A DNA stretch of 9,549 bases from Verrucomicrobiia bacterium (GCA_030042375.1 JASHZU010000122.1:1-9549); one strand, 5' to 3'; numbered from the stretch's first letter, positions 1-6,801 are shown. Notes: a model not told the origin generated them from the letters alone. Made by a program: numbers and translations.

Positions 1-1049
1 TCCAGCGCGGCAACCATGGAATCAGCGTTCGCATTGTACGCATCGTCCAGGACGCGGATGCCGTTCGCTTCCCAATACTGCATGCGCATTTTGGCCGGTT
101 TGCATTCGGCAAGGCCGCGCTGGATTTCAGCGCGGGCCAGGCCGAGTTCCTCACTGACCGCAATGGCAAACAGGGCATTGAGCACTTGGTGCCGCCCAAG
201 CAAATGAATGCGATAATCACCACAAAAATCTTTTTTGGCCGTGGTCACATGGAACGTCACGCCGTTTTTGTCCAGGCGGATTTTTTCCGCGCGCCAATCG
301 TTTTTCGCACCGAATCCGATGCGGACCGGTTTGGCCCGGGTGCGCCGAAGGATTTCGTCCGTCCATTCGTTATCGCCGTTGATAAAGAGCGTGCCGCCCG
401 CCGGCAACAGTTCCGCAATGCCGCCTTCCTCTTGCGCGACGCCGGCGACGTCCTTAAAAAATTCCAAATGTTCGCGGCCAATGTTGGTCAGCACACCGAA
501 CTGCGGCCGAATCATTTCAATGAGCGGCGCCAGCTCGCCCGGGTGGTTCGTCCCCGCTTCCAGTACGGCAGCCTGGTGCGATTTTTCAATCCGCAACAAC
601 GTTAGCGGCACGCCGATGTCGTTGTTAAAACTGGCCTCGCTCCACAGCGTCGAAAATTTCTGCCGCAGAACCGACGCGATCAATTCTTTCGTAGTCGTCT
701 TGCCATTGGAACCGCATACACAAATCACCGGTAACTCAAAACCGCGCCGATAGGCCGCGGCGAATTTTCCGAGAGCGGTCCGGGTGTCATCCACCACCAG
801 GACGCCGCACTCAGGCAATTGTATCGGGACCCGTTGCTGCTTCAAAACCACGGCGACAACTTTCTTTCCGGCCACATCGTGCACAAAATCGTGGCCATCG
901 AAGTTATCGCCCTTAATCGCAAAAAACAGGTCGTCGGTTTTGACGCGCCGCGAATCGGTGCAGACGTTCCGGACGAGAGCCTCTGGCGAGCCACGCCGGA
1001 TTTCAGCGTCGCACGCCGCAGCTACAAATTTTAAAGAACGTTCTTCCAC
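1..1049 (-). CDS. murF: UDP-N-acetylmuramoyl-tripeptide--D-alanyl-D-alanine ligase MurF (partial, C-terminus beyond left edge)
   Basis: This cytoplasmic ATP-dependent Mur ligase adds D-Ala-D-Ala to the UDP-MurNAc-tripeptide, the last soluble step of peptidoglycan precursor synthesis. The reading frame is open from about 1064 to the left edge, giving about 349 residues of a family usually near 450. With the GTG at 1049 as residue 1, an N-terminal substrate-binding segment (TDSRRVKTDDLFFAIKG, about 31-47) is followed by the ATP P-loop GSNGKTTTKE (113-122), FNNDIGVPLTLL (141-152), GTNHPGEL (166-173), TNIGREHLEFF (188-198) and DDAYNANADSM (335-345). The FNN and DAYNAN motifs indicate MurF rather than MurE. 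The start is uncertain: GTG at 1049 follows AAAGGA closely, and an in-frame TTG at 1064 is the alternative. It lies about 23 nt after ftsI in the same direction. Roughly 100 C-terminal residues lie outside the window. Confidence 0.93.
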   Translation of the reverse strand, partial: MEERSLKFVAAACDAEIRRGSPEALVRNVCTDSRRVKTDDLFFAIKGDNFDGHDFVHDVAGKKVVAVVLKQQRVPIQLPECGVLVVDDTRTALGKFAAAYRRGFELPVICVCGSNGKTTTKELIASVLRQKFSTLWSEASFNNDIGVPLTLLRIEKSHQAAVLEAGTNHPGELAPLIEMIRPQFGVLTNIGREHLEFFKDVAGVAQEEGGIAELLPAGGTLFINGDNEWTDEILRRTRAKPVRIGFGAKNDWRAEKIRLDKNGVTFHVTTAKKDFCGDYRIHLLGRHQVLNALFAIAVSEELGLARAEIQRGLAECKPAKMRMQYWEANGIRVLDDAYNANADSMVAAL

Positions 1050-1072
1050 AAAATCCTTTATCAAAACGCCGC

Positions 1073-2968
1073 TTATGGCGTCCGCAGATTGTTTTCGCCG
1101 CGGGCCGCCGTGACGACCTGCATTGAGTTTGGCGGCGGCGTTATCTGGTCCGGCGGAATATTCATGTAGCTTGCGCAGCGTTCGGCCACTTCGCGAAACA
1201 CCGGCCCGCAGACCTGGCCGCCGTAATAACCTTCCTTCGGCTCATCCATCACGATGGAAATGCAAACCTGCGGATTGTCCGCCGGGAAAAACCCGATGAA
1301 CGACGCAACGAATTTGTCAGTGACGTAAGCACCGTTCTCGACTTTTTGCGCGGTGCCGGTTTTGCCGGCGACGACATAATCTTTCATGGCGGCGCCGGGA
1401 GCGGTGCCATCGGGCGAGACAACAGTCTTCAACGCCTCAATCATTTCTTTGTCGGTTTCATCGCTCACGACCTGCCGGATGCGTTGCGGTGCGTATTGCT
1501 CCATGACTTGCCCATCGCGGTCCACCAGGCATTTGACGAGCATTGGATGCATCAGCCAGCCGTCATTGGCGAGCGCGCACATCGCCATGGCCATTTGGAG
1601 ACGGGTGACCGCAACGCCGTGACCCATGGGAATTTGCGCGATGGAAACTTTGCTCCAATCTTTGACAGGGTGCAGGATACCGGCCACTTCGCCGGGCAGT
1701 GGAATGCCGGTGCGCTCGCCGAAACCATAGTCAGCCGCATAATCATAAAGGCGGTCTTCACCAAGTTTGATGCCAATTTTCGCGGCGCCGATGTTGGATG
1801 ATTTGGTGATAATCCCTTCAGTGGTCAACGTACCGAACGGCTCGTGGTCATGCAAAATTCTGCCGGCAAATGCGAAATGGCCTTCCTCGCAATAGAAAGG
1901 ATCATCCAAATGGACAACGCCTTCATTGAGCGCGCCGGAAACAACAACGATTTTGAACGTAGAACCGGGCTCCATGACGTCGGTAATACAGCGGTCGCGC
2001 GTTTCGGGCGAGATGGTGTTGGGCTGGTTCGGGTCGTAATTGGGCAGCGTCGCCATCGCTAGAATTTCACCGGTAGAGGGCCGGATAACAATGCCGGTAA
2101 TGCTGCGCGGCGTATGCTCCTTCATGGCGTCGGCCAGCGAGGTTTCGAGAATATTTTGAATGACCGAATCAATTGTCAGCTCCACATTCCAGCCATCGCG
2201 CGCCTTGACATCCTCATCGCGCAAGGCAACGAGTTCTTGCTGGGCACGGTCGGTATCGGTCACGCGCCAGCCGGCAACGCCACTGAGTTCAGAATTGAGG
2301 GCCTCTTCGATACCATCACGCCCGATGATTTGCGAAAAGACGTGGTCGTCCGATTTCAATTCCTGGACGCTGGAAAATCCTAGGACCTGCGCGGCCAGCG
2401 CGCCGTTCGGATAAACACGCATCTCATCCGGCTCGGCAAAAATAGCGTCCGCGCGCAGGTTGTCAAAAAATTGGCGATTGGCTTTCGGCAATTTTTTTTC
2501 ATCCAGGCCAAATGTTAACTGGTTCATTGTGTCCTGGATTTTTTGCCAGGTGTCGTCGGTAATATTTCTTTGCAGGCGGACGTAATGGAGATTGTTCGTG
2601 ACAAACTGGCCCTTGGCATCTTTTGTGATGTGGACAAATAATTTTTGATAAAGGTCGGCTTCAGGAAGTTGGAGCAACGGGGCAAGCGCGTGCGCGACAA
2701 CAGCCTGCTGGTCGCCAATCAGCGAAGGGTCAGCGCAAACGGTTTTCACAGGAACACTGGTCGCCAGGATATTGCCGTGCGTGTCCAGGATATCGCCGCG
2801 GCGCGGGGCCTGCCAGAATTCGCGTTGGGTGTTGTCCTGCTCGAGTTGGGCGAGCTCGTCATGGCGCAACACCTGCAAATCGACCAACCGATAGCCCAGG
2901 CCAGCAAATGCTGCGAAGACAAAGACCAGCAGCAGTAGCGCGCGTTTAAGTTGCAATCGGTTAATCAT
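1073..2968 (-). CDS. ftsI: Peptidoglycan D,D-transpeptidase FtsI / penicillin-binding protein (class B PBP)
   Basis: A 631-residue inner-membrane transpeptidase that cross-links septal peptidoglycan within the divisome. A short basic N-terminus leads into one membrane segment (about 9-28), then a PBP dimerisation/pedestal region (about 50-250) and the transpeptidase domain. All three catalytic motifs are present: STFK with nucleophile Ser336 and Lys339, SSN at 390-392, and KTGT at 536-539. RPSTGEILAMATLPNYDPN (296-314) is also typical of class B PBPs. No PASTA domain is seen at the C-terminus, which ends in a short Pro-rich and polar tail. The ATG start gives the membrane anchor directly at the N-terminus, but no clear Shine-Dalgarno sequence precedes it, so translation may be coupled to what lies upstream. 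Its place after ftsL supports the division-specific FtsI role over an elongation PBP. Confidence 0.95.
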   Translation of the reverse strand: MINRLQLKRALLLLVFVFAAFAGLGYRLVDLQVLRHDELAQLEQDNTQREFWQAPRRGDILDTHGNILATSVPVKTVCADPSLIGDQQAVVAHALAPLLQLPEADLYQKLFVHITKDAKGQFVTNNLHYVRLQRNITDDTWQKIQDTMNQLTFGLDEKKLPKANRQFFDNLRADAIFAEPDEMRVYPNGALAAQVLGFSSVQELKSDDHVFSQIIGRDGIEEALNSELSGVAGWRVTDTDRAQQELVALRDEDVKARDGWNVELTIDSVIQNILETSLADAMKEHTPRSITGIVIRPSTGEILAMATLPNYDPNQPNTISPETRDRCITDVMEPGSTFKIVVVSGALNEGVVHLDDPFYCEEGHFAFAGRILHDHEPFGTLTTEGIITKSSNIGAAKIGIKLGEDRLYDYAADYGFGERTGIPLPGEVAGILHPVKDWSKVSIAQIPMGHGVAVTRLQMAMAMCALANDGWLMHPMLVKCLVDRDGQVMEQYAPQRIRQVVSDETDKEMIEALKTVVSPDGTAPGAAMKDYVVAGKTGTAQKVENGAYVTDKFVASFIGFFPADNPQVCISIVMDEPKEGYYGGQVCGPVFREVAERCASYMNIPPDQITPPPNSMQVVTAARGENNLRTP

Positions 2969-3047
2969 TAATTACTATTGGCCAGCCGCCCGTGGCGATC
3001 GGTTCCTCACTCCCGACGGCGTCACAGGCGGCGGCCAAAATTTTCAT
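2961..3047 (-). CDS. Possible 28-aa small ORF bridging ftsL and ftsI
   Basis: An ATG-initiated ORF exactly fills the ftsL-ftsI gap. Its start codon overlaps the ftsL stop as ATGA (3047-3044), and its TAA stop lies inside ftsI codons 2-3, so it overlaps neighbours at both ends. The peptide begins MKILAAACDAVGSEE and ends GGWPIVIND. It resembles no family I recognise and has no evident membrane segment. The tiling suggests translational coupling that could carry ribosomes from ftsL to ftsI, whose own ribosome-binding site is weak. A purine-rich GAGGATGAG lies upstream but is rather far from the ATG. It may instead be a chance ORF in an untranslated spacer; 28 codons without a stop is not improbable. 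Confidence 0.3.
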   Translation of the reverse strand: MKILAAACDAVGSEEPIATGGWPIVIND

Positions 3048-3421
3048 TGCGTTATCTCATCCTCCCGCCCTGCAAACTGATGCGGCTGATTGTCGGGCGG
3101 CGCATCCAAAACCGGCTCGGGCAGGCGAATGACCTGGCCCGGTTGCGCGGGCACCAGGCCGAGGTTCAACTGCCGCGCGCGCTGGTCAAGCATCACCGGC
3201 GAACGCAAAATCGCGAGCTCATCCGTGAGCTTTTGGTTCTGGCCTTTCAGTTGAGAAAGTCGGATCTCGCGCAAACGGATTTGCCGGCCCAATTCATAAA
3301 TCTGGCTCTTTTGCCAAACATATCCCACCGCCGAACCAGCGATCAAAAAGCACAAAAAAAATGCCTTAAGCGCCGGGCCAAACCGGATCGCCGCTGACTG
3401 GCTTTTTCGCAATTTCGGCAT
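3044..3421 (-). CDS. ftsL: FtsL-like cell division membrane protein
   Basis: A 125-residue bitopic protein. A basic cytoplasmic start (MPKLRKSQ) is followed by one membrane segment (about 17-35), a charged heptad-like coiled coil (about 38-75, rich in L, R, Q and K) and a Pro-rich tail. This is the architecture of FtsL/DivIC, which joins FtsB and FtsQ in the divisome and links to FtsI/FtsW activation. Primary sequence in this family is poorly conserved, so the call relies on architecture and on position between rsmH and ftsI, the standard place for ftsL. The ATG at 3421 is preferred over an ATG at 3550, which would overlap rsmH by about 100 nt. It has an AGGA ribosome-binding site 9 nt upstream and places the membrane segment near the N-terminus. 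Confidence 0.82.
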   Translation of the reverse strand: MPKLRKSQSAAIRFGPALKAFFLCFLIAGSAVGYVWQKSQIYELGRQIRLREIRLSQLKGQNQKLTDELAILRSPVMLDQRARQLNLGLVPAQPGQVIRLPEPVLDAPPDNQPHQFAGREDEITQ

Positions 3422-3437
3422 CTTATAATTTCCTGCT

Positions 3438-3451
3438 CGCGAAATTTCGCG
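3438..3451. repeat. 14-bp perfect palindrome between rsmH and ftsL
   Basis: CGCGAAATTTCGCG is a perfect palindrome in the 32-nt rsmH-ftsL gap, just upstream of the ftsL ribosome-binding site. It could be an RNA hairpin or a protein site, but one such palindrome in about 10 kb is near chance expectation, so no function is assigned. Confidence 0.4.
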
Positions 3452-3453
3452 GT

Positions 3454-4386
3454 TCAAATTTTTTCCAACACACGCAACTGCGCGCTGCGGCTGCGCGGAT
3501 TTTCTTCCAACTCCGTTTCGCCGGGCGTGGTCGCCTTGCGTGCAACCCATTTCATTTCCGCCGCGCGAGGTTGCCGCAACTCAGGCACGTCCACGCCGCC
3601 ACTGAACGTATAGTCACGCGATTTCTCCCGGCCAAATTCCTTCACGATCCGATCTTCCAACGAATGAAACGTAATCACGGCCAAACGGCCGCCAGGCTTC
3701 AAAATTTTGAAAGCCGCCTCCAGCCCCCGTTTCAAAGAGCCGATCTCATCATTCACCGCAATCCGCAGCGCTTGAAAAATCTTCGTGGCCGGATGCGTCT
3801 TCCGTCCACCACGCGGCGAAATCCGCTCAATCAAATCCGCCAGCGACTTCGTCGTTTCAAACCGGCGCTGCGTCCGGTCATGCGCGATTGCTTTGGCAAA
3901 CCGCCGCGACTCGCGTTCCCCGCCAAACTCCCAAAAAATCGTTGCCAGTTCTTCAGCGCTGGCGCGGTTTACCAGATCCGCCGCCGTGAGCGCTTGCCGG
4001 TCATCCATGCGCATGTCCAGCGGCCCATCGCCCTGGAAACTGAACCCACGCGCGGCCACATCCAATTGCGGCGAACTCACTCCCAAATCCAAAATCACGC
4101 CATTGCAACTGGCGGCCGGAATCCAATCGGCCATTTCAGAAAAATTCCCGCGGCGGATTTCGAACCGCCCCGTAAATTTCTCGTTCAGCCGCTTCGTCGC
4201 GGACTCAACCGCGGCGCCATCGCGATCGCACCCAAACAGCCATCCAGTCGGTGAACTCGCGGCCAAAATTCTTTCCGCGTGCCCGCCACCGCCAATCGTG
4301 CCGTCGGCGTAACAACCGCTCGGTATCGGTTTCAGCGCCTCCAGCGCCTCCGCCGCCATCACTGTTTTGTGAACGAATTCCGACAC
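3454..4386 (-). CDS. rsmH: 16S rRNA (cytosine(1402)-N(4))-methyltransferase RsmH (MraW)
   Basis: A 310-residue SAM-dependent methyltransferase that N4-methylates C1402 of 16S rRNA in the decoding centre. Nearly every family signature is present: HKTVMAAEALEAL (6-18), the SAM-binding loop DGTIGGGGHAERIL (28-41), ILDLGVSSPQLD (98-109) followed by RGFSFQGDGPLDMRMD (113-128), FWEFGGERESRRFAKAI (151-167), HPATKIFQALRIAVNDE (198-214), FHSLEDRIVK (240-249) and the C-terminal NPRSRSAQLRVLE (296-308). The start codon is GTG at 4386, eight nucleotides after the preceding stop; the only nearby ATG is out of frame. No good Shine-Dalgarno sequence is at proper spacing, so coupling to the upstream ORF is likely. 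It is the third gene of the dcw cluster here because an extra ORF separates it from mraZ. Confidence 0.97.
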   Translation of the reverse strand: MSEFVHKTVMAAEALEALKPIPSGCYADGTIGGGGHAERILAASSPTGWLFGCDRDGAAVESATKRLNEKFTGRFEIRRGNFSEMADWIPAASCNGVILDLGVSSPQLDVAARGFSFQGDGPLDMRMDDRQALTAADLVNRASAEELATIFWEFGGERESRRFAKAIAHDRTQRRFETTKSLADLIERISPRGGRKTHPATKIFQALRIAVNDEIGSLKRGLEAAFKILKPGGRLAVITFHSLEDRIVKEFGREKSRDYTFSGGVDVPELRQPRAAEMKWVARKATTPGETELEENPRSRSAQLRVLEKI

Positions 4387-4394
4387 TTCGCATA

Positions 4395-5042
4395 TTATGT
4401 TGCCTCAACTCCGAACAGCCGTTCGCCCAAAGACTCCCACGACTTCTTTGCCGGCTTTCCCTCCGGCGGAGTAGAACGGGATTTCATCGGAACCACTTCG
4501 ACGTCCGCGTCGCTCAAGTCATTTTGGACCACCCTCACAGCGTCCAATGAAAGCTCGGTTTGCATGGCCGCCGACTTTTGCGTTTTGTCCGTCACGTTTT
4601 GACCAAATGGACTGGCTGCTTTCGCTGGCGTGGATTTGAAAATGGCCATCGGATTAAATTTATCCGTCCAACCGCTTTTTTTTTCGTGCGATGCTCCAGC
4701 AGGCCGTGGTTGCGCTTTGACGGGCGCGGCAACAGCCGTAGCAACTGGTTTTTCGGGCGGGGCCAAACGGGTTGGCCCGGGTGCTGGCTCCGGTTTTACC
4801 TCAGTCACAGGAGCGGAATTGAAAACGGCTGCCGGTTTGACTGGCTCCGGGAGAGAGGGCTGCGGTTCCGTAGAAACGTTAGCCGCGGTGCTGGCAGCAG
4901 GCTGAGCCGTTTCGCGCTGAAATGGATTTTTTTCCGAGACGAACTTTGGCAGATAAACCTGCCTGCTGGAGCGATAGGAAACTTCCTTACGGACGTCCAT
5001 GATGCTCTTTCCGGCGGCCAATAATTTTCCAAGTTTCATCAT
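4395..5042 (-). CDS. Uncharacterised Ala/Pro-rich protein encoded between mraZ and rsmH
   Basis: A 215-residue protein of unknown function. A compact basic N-terminus (residues 1-42, including MKLGKLLAAGKS and RQVYLPKFVSEKNPF) is followed by a long Ala/Pro/Val/Thr-rich and probably disordered linker (about 46-120). Then come a short motif SGWTDKFNPMAIF (123-135), a more ordered-looking LSLDAVRVVQNDLSDADVEV (165-184) and a C-terminal KSWESLGERLFG (200-211). No membrane segment or signal peptide is visible. The start is a double ATG (5042 or 5039) two nucleotides after the mraZ stop, with GGAG at the mraZ 3' end as ribosome-binding site. An upstream ATG at 5123 inside mraZ is rejected. Most bacteria have rsmH directly after mraZ, so this is an insertion in the standard order. 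My impression that similar proteins occur in other Verrucomicrobia is from memory and unchecked. Confidence 0.8.
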   Translation of the reverse strand: MMKLGKLLAAGKSIMDVRKEVSYRSSRQVYLPKFVSEKNPFQRETAQPAASTAANVSTEPQPSLPEPVKPAAVFNSAPVTEVKPEPAPGPTRLAPPEKPVATAVAAPVKAQPRPAGASHEKKSGWTDKFNPMAIFKSTPAKAASPFGQNVTDKTQKSAAMQTELSLDAVRVVQNDLSDADVEVVPMKSRSTPPEGKPAKKSWESLGERLFGVEAT

Positions 5043-5044
5043 AA

Positions 5045-5509
5045 TTACTCCATGAGTTTGAAGGCTTCGGACGCCAAAGCGGCGTCGGCGACCTGGACTT
5101 TTTCGTAACGTTGCGGGTTCCAAATTTCAAAGCGATCGAGCAAACCCACCAGCATGGCTTCGTCCTTCAACCCGGCTTCACGGGCCATGTCGTCCGGCAA
5201 ACAGATGCGCCCGGCTTTATCCACGCCCGCCTGGGCGGAGCCACTGCCGATGATTCGTTTCAAAACCACCTTGCGCGGATCGCTGTTGGGCATCTCGTCA
5301 ATGGACTGCATCAGCCTGGCCATTTGGGCCGGCGGCAAAACACGCACACACGCGCCAGCGCTCGGGGTGGGCCAAAGAACGAGAGTCAATTCCATGCCAC
5401 CTTTTTCCGGCAGCCACTTGGCCGGGATTTGGACGCGACGCTTCTCATCCACGCCATGTCTGAAGCGTGAATTGTAATACATCGGCTGCTCTGTTTTAGC
5501 GTCGGACAT
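5045..5509 (-). CDS. mraZ: Transcriptional regulator MraZ
   Basis: A 154-residue DNA-binding protein with two SpoVT/AbrB-like beta-strand modules, the MraZ layout. The first is around residues 15-60 (FRHGVDEKRRVQIPAKW at 16-32) and the second around 95-138 (VDKAGRICLPDDM, then LLDRFEIWNPQRYE). Known MraZ proteins form ring oligomers and repress their own dcw promoter by binding short direct repeats. Four matching TGGGN repeats lie just upstream (5544-5578), consistent with autoregulation. The ATG at 5509 has no clear Shine-Dalgarno sequence. A second ATG at 5482 (residue 10, MYYNSRFRHG) is a plausible alternative start, since MraZ proteins often begin close to this conserved segment. The length is close to the usual 140-155 residues. 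It is the first gene of the minus-strand cluster. Confidence 0.95.
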   Translation of the reverse strand: MSDAKTEQPMYYNSRFRHGVDEKRRVQIPAKWLPEKGGMELTLVLWPTPSAGACVRVLPPAQMARLMQSIDEMPNSDPRKVVLKRIIGSGSAQAGVDKAGRICLPDDMAREAGLKDEAMLVGLLDRFEIWNPQRYEKVQVADAALASEAFKLME

Positions 5510-5511
5510 TT

Positions 5512-5520
5512 TTATTCACA
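5512..5520 (+). promoter_or_regulatory. Candidate DnaA box (TTATTCACA), mraZ-proximal
   Basis: A perfect match to the DnaA-box consensus TTATNCACA, two nucleotides upstream of the mraZ start codon. It is part of a 12-bp sequence, TTATTCACAACC, repeated exactly at 5624-5635 in the same orientation. Binding here would cover the mraZ leader. The sequence match is certain; function is inferred. Confidence 0.5.
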
Positions 5521-5543
5521 ACCAATCGCCAAAGTGCATTTTT

Positions 5544-5578
5544 CCCCACAACGACCCACTTTTACCCATTTTACCCCA
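5544..5578 (-). promoter_or_regulatory. MraZ operator: four TGGGN direct repeats at 10-bp spacing
   Basis: Read on the minus strand, TGGGG (5578-5574), TGGGT (5568-5564), TGGGT (5558-5554) and TGGGG (5548-5544) are separated by exactly 5 nt each, so they fall on one helical face. E. coli MraZ is known to bind TGGGN repeats with 5-nt spacers upstream of mraZ; there three copies are described, here four. Flanking A-rich spacers such as AAAAG also recall the AAAGTG-type boxes described for mollicute MraZ. The repeats cover the spacer, the edge of the -10 element and the predicted transcription start of the candidate mraZ promoter, as expected for a repressor site. Confidence 0.85.
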
Positions 5579-5586
5579 CACGTCAA
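5559..5586 (-). promoter_or_regulatory. Predicted sigma70-type promoter of the dcw cluster (mraZ promoter)
   Basis: On the minus strand, TTGACG (5586-5581, five of six to the -35 consensus) is followed after 16 bp by TAAAAG (5564-5559, four of six to the -10 consensus). This predicts a start near 5552 and a leader of about 43 nt to the mraZ ATG. Overlap with the MraZ repeats supports the placement. The -10 match is modest. Confidence 0.5.
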
Positions 5587-5623
5587 CCCTTTTTTTGATT
5601 TTTTCCAAGGTTTTATTAAGAAG

Positions 5624-5632
5624 TTATTCACA
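5624..5632 (+). promoter_or_regulatory. Candidate DnaA box (TTATTCACA), upstream of the mraZ promoter
   Basis: A second perfect TTATNCACA match, 112 bp from the first, beside an AT-rich stretch (about 5588-5628) in the mraZ-queA intergenic region. With the 5512 copy it brackets the mraZ promoter and operator. It may also act on the divergent queA promoter, for which I see no convincing -35/-10 pair. DnaA binding is inferred from the motif only. Confidence 0.5.
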
Positions 5633-5717
5633 ACCTGTTTCCCACCCTAAAACCGGTAAATCCACTTTTCCCGCGTCATGGCTTGAAACGAGAAATCGCA
5701 ACGATAAAACTGCGGCG

Positions 5718-6800
5718 ATGCGAACCGCCGATTTCCACTTTGATTTGCCGCCAGAACTGGTGGCGCAGCATCCCTCGCCCGAACGCGGGCAATCAAAGCT
5801 GCTGGTTTTGCGCCGAAAGGAGAATCGCCTTGAGCATAAACGATTTCCGGATTTGTTGGAGTTTTTGCGGGCCGGGGACGTATTGGTCTTAAATGACTCG
5901 CGGGTCATCCCGGCGCGATTACATGGAACCAATGCCAAAACCGGCGGAAAATTTGAAATGCTTCTGCTGGAAGAGAATGGCACCAACGACTGGTGGGCCA
6001 TGATGCGCCCGGGCAAAAGCGCGCGGATCGGAACAAAAATCCTGATTGGAGAAGCAAACGCAAAATCGCGGTCGGAGCCCCTCGCCGCCATCGTCCTGGA
6101 AAAAAACTCCGAAGGCCATGGCCGGCTGCAATTTACCGGCAGCGACGATATAAAAAATGTGCTGGAAGAAGTCGGCGAGGTACCGTTGCCGCCGTATATT
6201 ACAAGGAAAAATTGCGGACAATTGCCAGAAGACAAAGAGCGTTACCAAACTGTCTTCGCCAGCCACGATGGATCGGTGGCTGCGCCCACGGCGGGACTGC
6301 ATTTTACTGATGAATTGCTGGAGAAAATCCGCGCGATGGGCGTGAAGATTTGCTTCGTAACATTGCACGTAGGCCCGGGAACATTTTTGCCGGTGAAAAC
6401 AGAAAATCTTTCTGAGCACACGATGCATGAAGAACGATTTGCGCTGGGCGCGGAAACGGTTAAGGCTGTGAATGACGCAAAAAAATCCGGCGCGCGGGTG
6501 TTTGCAGCGGGCACGACCACAGTTCGCGTGCTGGAAAGCGTGGCCGCAAGAAACGATGGAAAACTCAATGTTTATGCGGGTAAAACTAACATTTTTATTT
6601 ATCCGCCTTATCGCTTTCGGCTTGTGGATGCCTTGCTGACAAATTTTCACCTCCCCTGCTCCACGCTGCTGATGCTGGTGTCGGCTTTTGCCGCCCCGGG
6701 CGAAATGCACGGTCGCGAAATGATTTTGTCCGCGTATGCCGAGGCAATTCGCGAGCGTTATCGATTCTTTAGTTACGGGGATGCGATGTTGATTTTTTAA
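5718..6800 (+). CDS. queA: S-adenosylmethionine:tRNA ribosyltransferase-isomerase QueA
   Basis: A 360-residue cytoplasmic enzyme that transfers and isomerises the ribosyl part of SAM onto 7-aminomethyl-7-deazaguanine at tRNA wobble position 34, giving epoxyqueuosine. Family motifs occur in order: FDLPPELVAQHPSPERGQSKLLVL (8-31), VLNDSRVIPARLHG (57-70), VGEVPLPPYITRK (152-164), YQTVFASHDGSVAAPTAGLHFT (176-197), TLHVGPGTFLPV (215-226), GTTTVRVLES (265-274), TNIFIYPPYRF (290-300) and TNFHLPCSTLLMLVSAFA (308-325). Length is normal for QueA. The ATG at 5718 puts the conserved FDLPPELVA at the expected N-terminal place; a TTG-led extension from 5595 would run through the intergenic regulatory region and is rejected. 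The ribosome-binding site is weak. The gene diverges from mraZ and is followed after 1 nt by a reductase gene, so the two are probably co-transcribed. Confidence 0.96.
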   Translation: MRTADFHFDLPPELVAQHPSPERGQSKLLVLRRKENRLEHKRFPDLLEFLRAGDVLVLNDSRVIPARLHGTNAKTGGKFEMLLLEENGTNDWWAMMRPGKSARIGTKILIGEANAKSRSEPLAAIVLEKNSEGHGRLQFTGSDDIKNVLEEVGEVPLPPYITRKNCGQLPEDKERYQTVFASHDGSVAAPTAGLHFTDELLEKIRAMGVKICFVTLHVGPGTFLPVKTENLSEHTMHEERFALGAETVKAVNDAKKSGARVFAAGTTTVRVLESVAARNDGKLNVYAGKTNIFIYPPYRFRLVDALLTNFHLPCSTLLMLVSAFAAPGEMHGREMILSAYAEAIRERYRFFSYGDAMLIF

Positions 6801-6801
6801 A

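Noticed and set aside
3438..3451. Palindrome as a specific operator
   Set aside because: A 14-bp palindrome is expected about once in a window this size by chance, and there is no second copy.
3422..3550. Longer FtsL start at 3550
   Set aside because: It would overlap rsmH by about 100 nt in another frame, while the ATG at 3421 has a ribosome-binding site and puts the membrane segment near the N-terminus.
3571..4254. Plus-strand open frame of 227 codons opposite rsmH
   Set aside because: Low-complexity Arg/Pro-rich translation antisense to a gene with all RsmH signatures.
5510..5640. Chromosomal replication origin
   Set aside because: Two DnaA-box matches and an AT-rich stretch are present, but there is no dense box cluster and no dnaA, dnaN, gidA or parAB neighbour. 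Promoter control fits better.
5595..5717. N-terminal extension of QueA from a TTG at 5595
   Set aside because: The extension shows no QueA similarity, covers the regulatory intergenic region, and the ATG at 5718 fits the family N-terminus.
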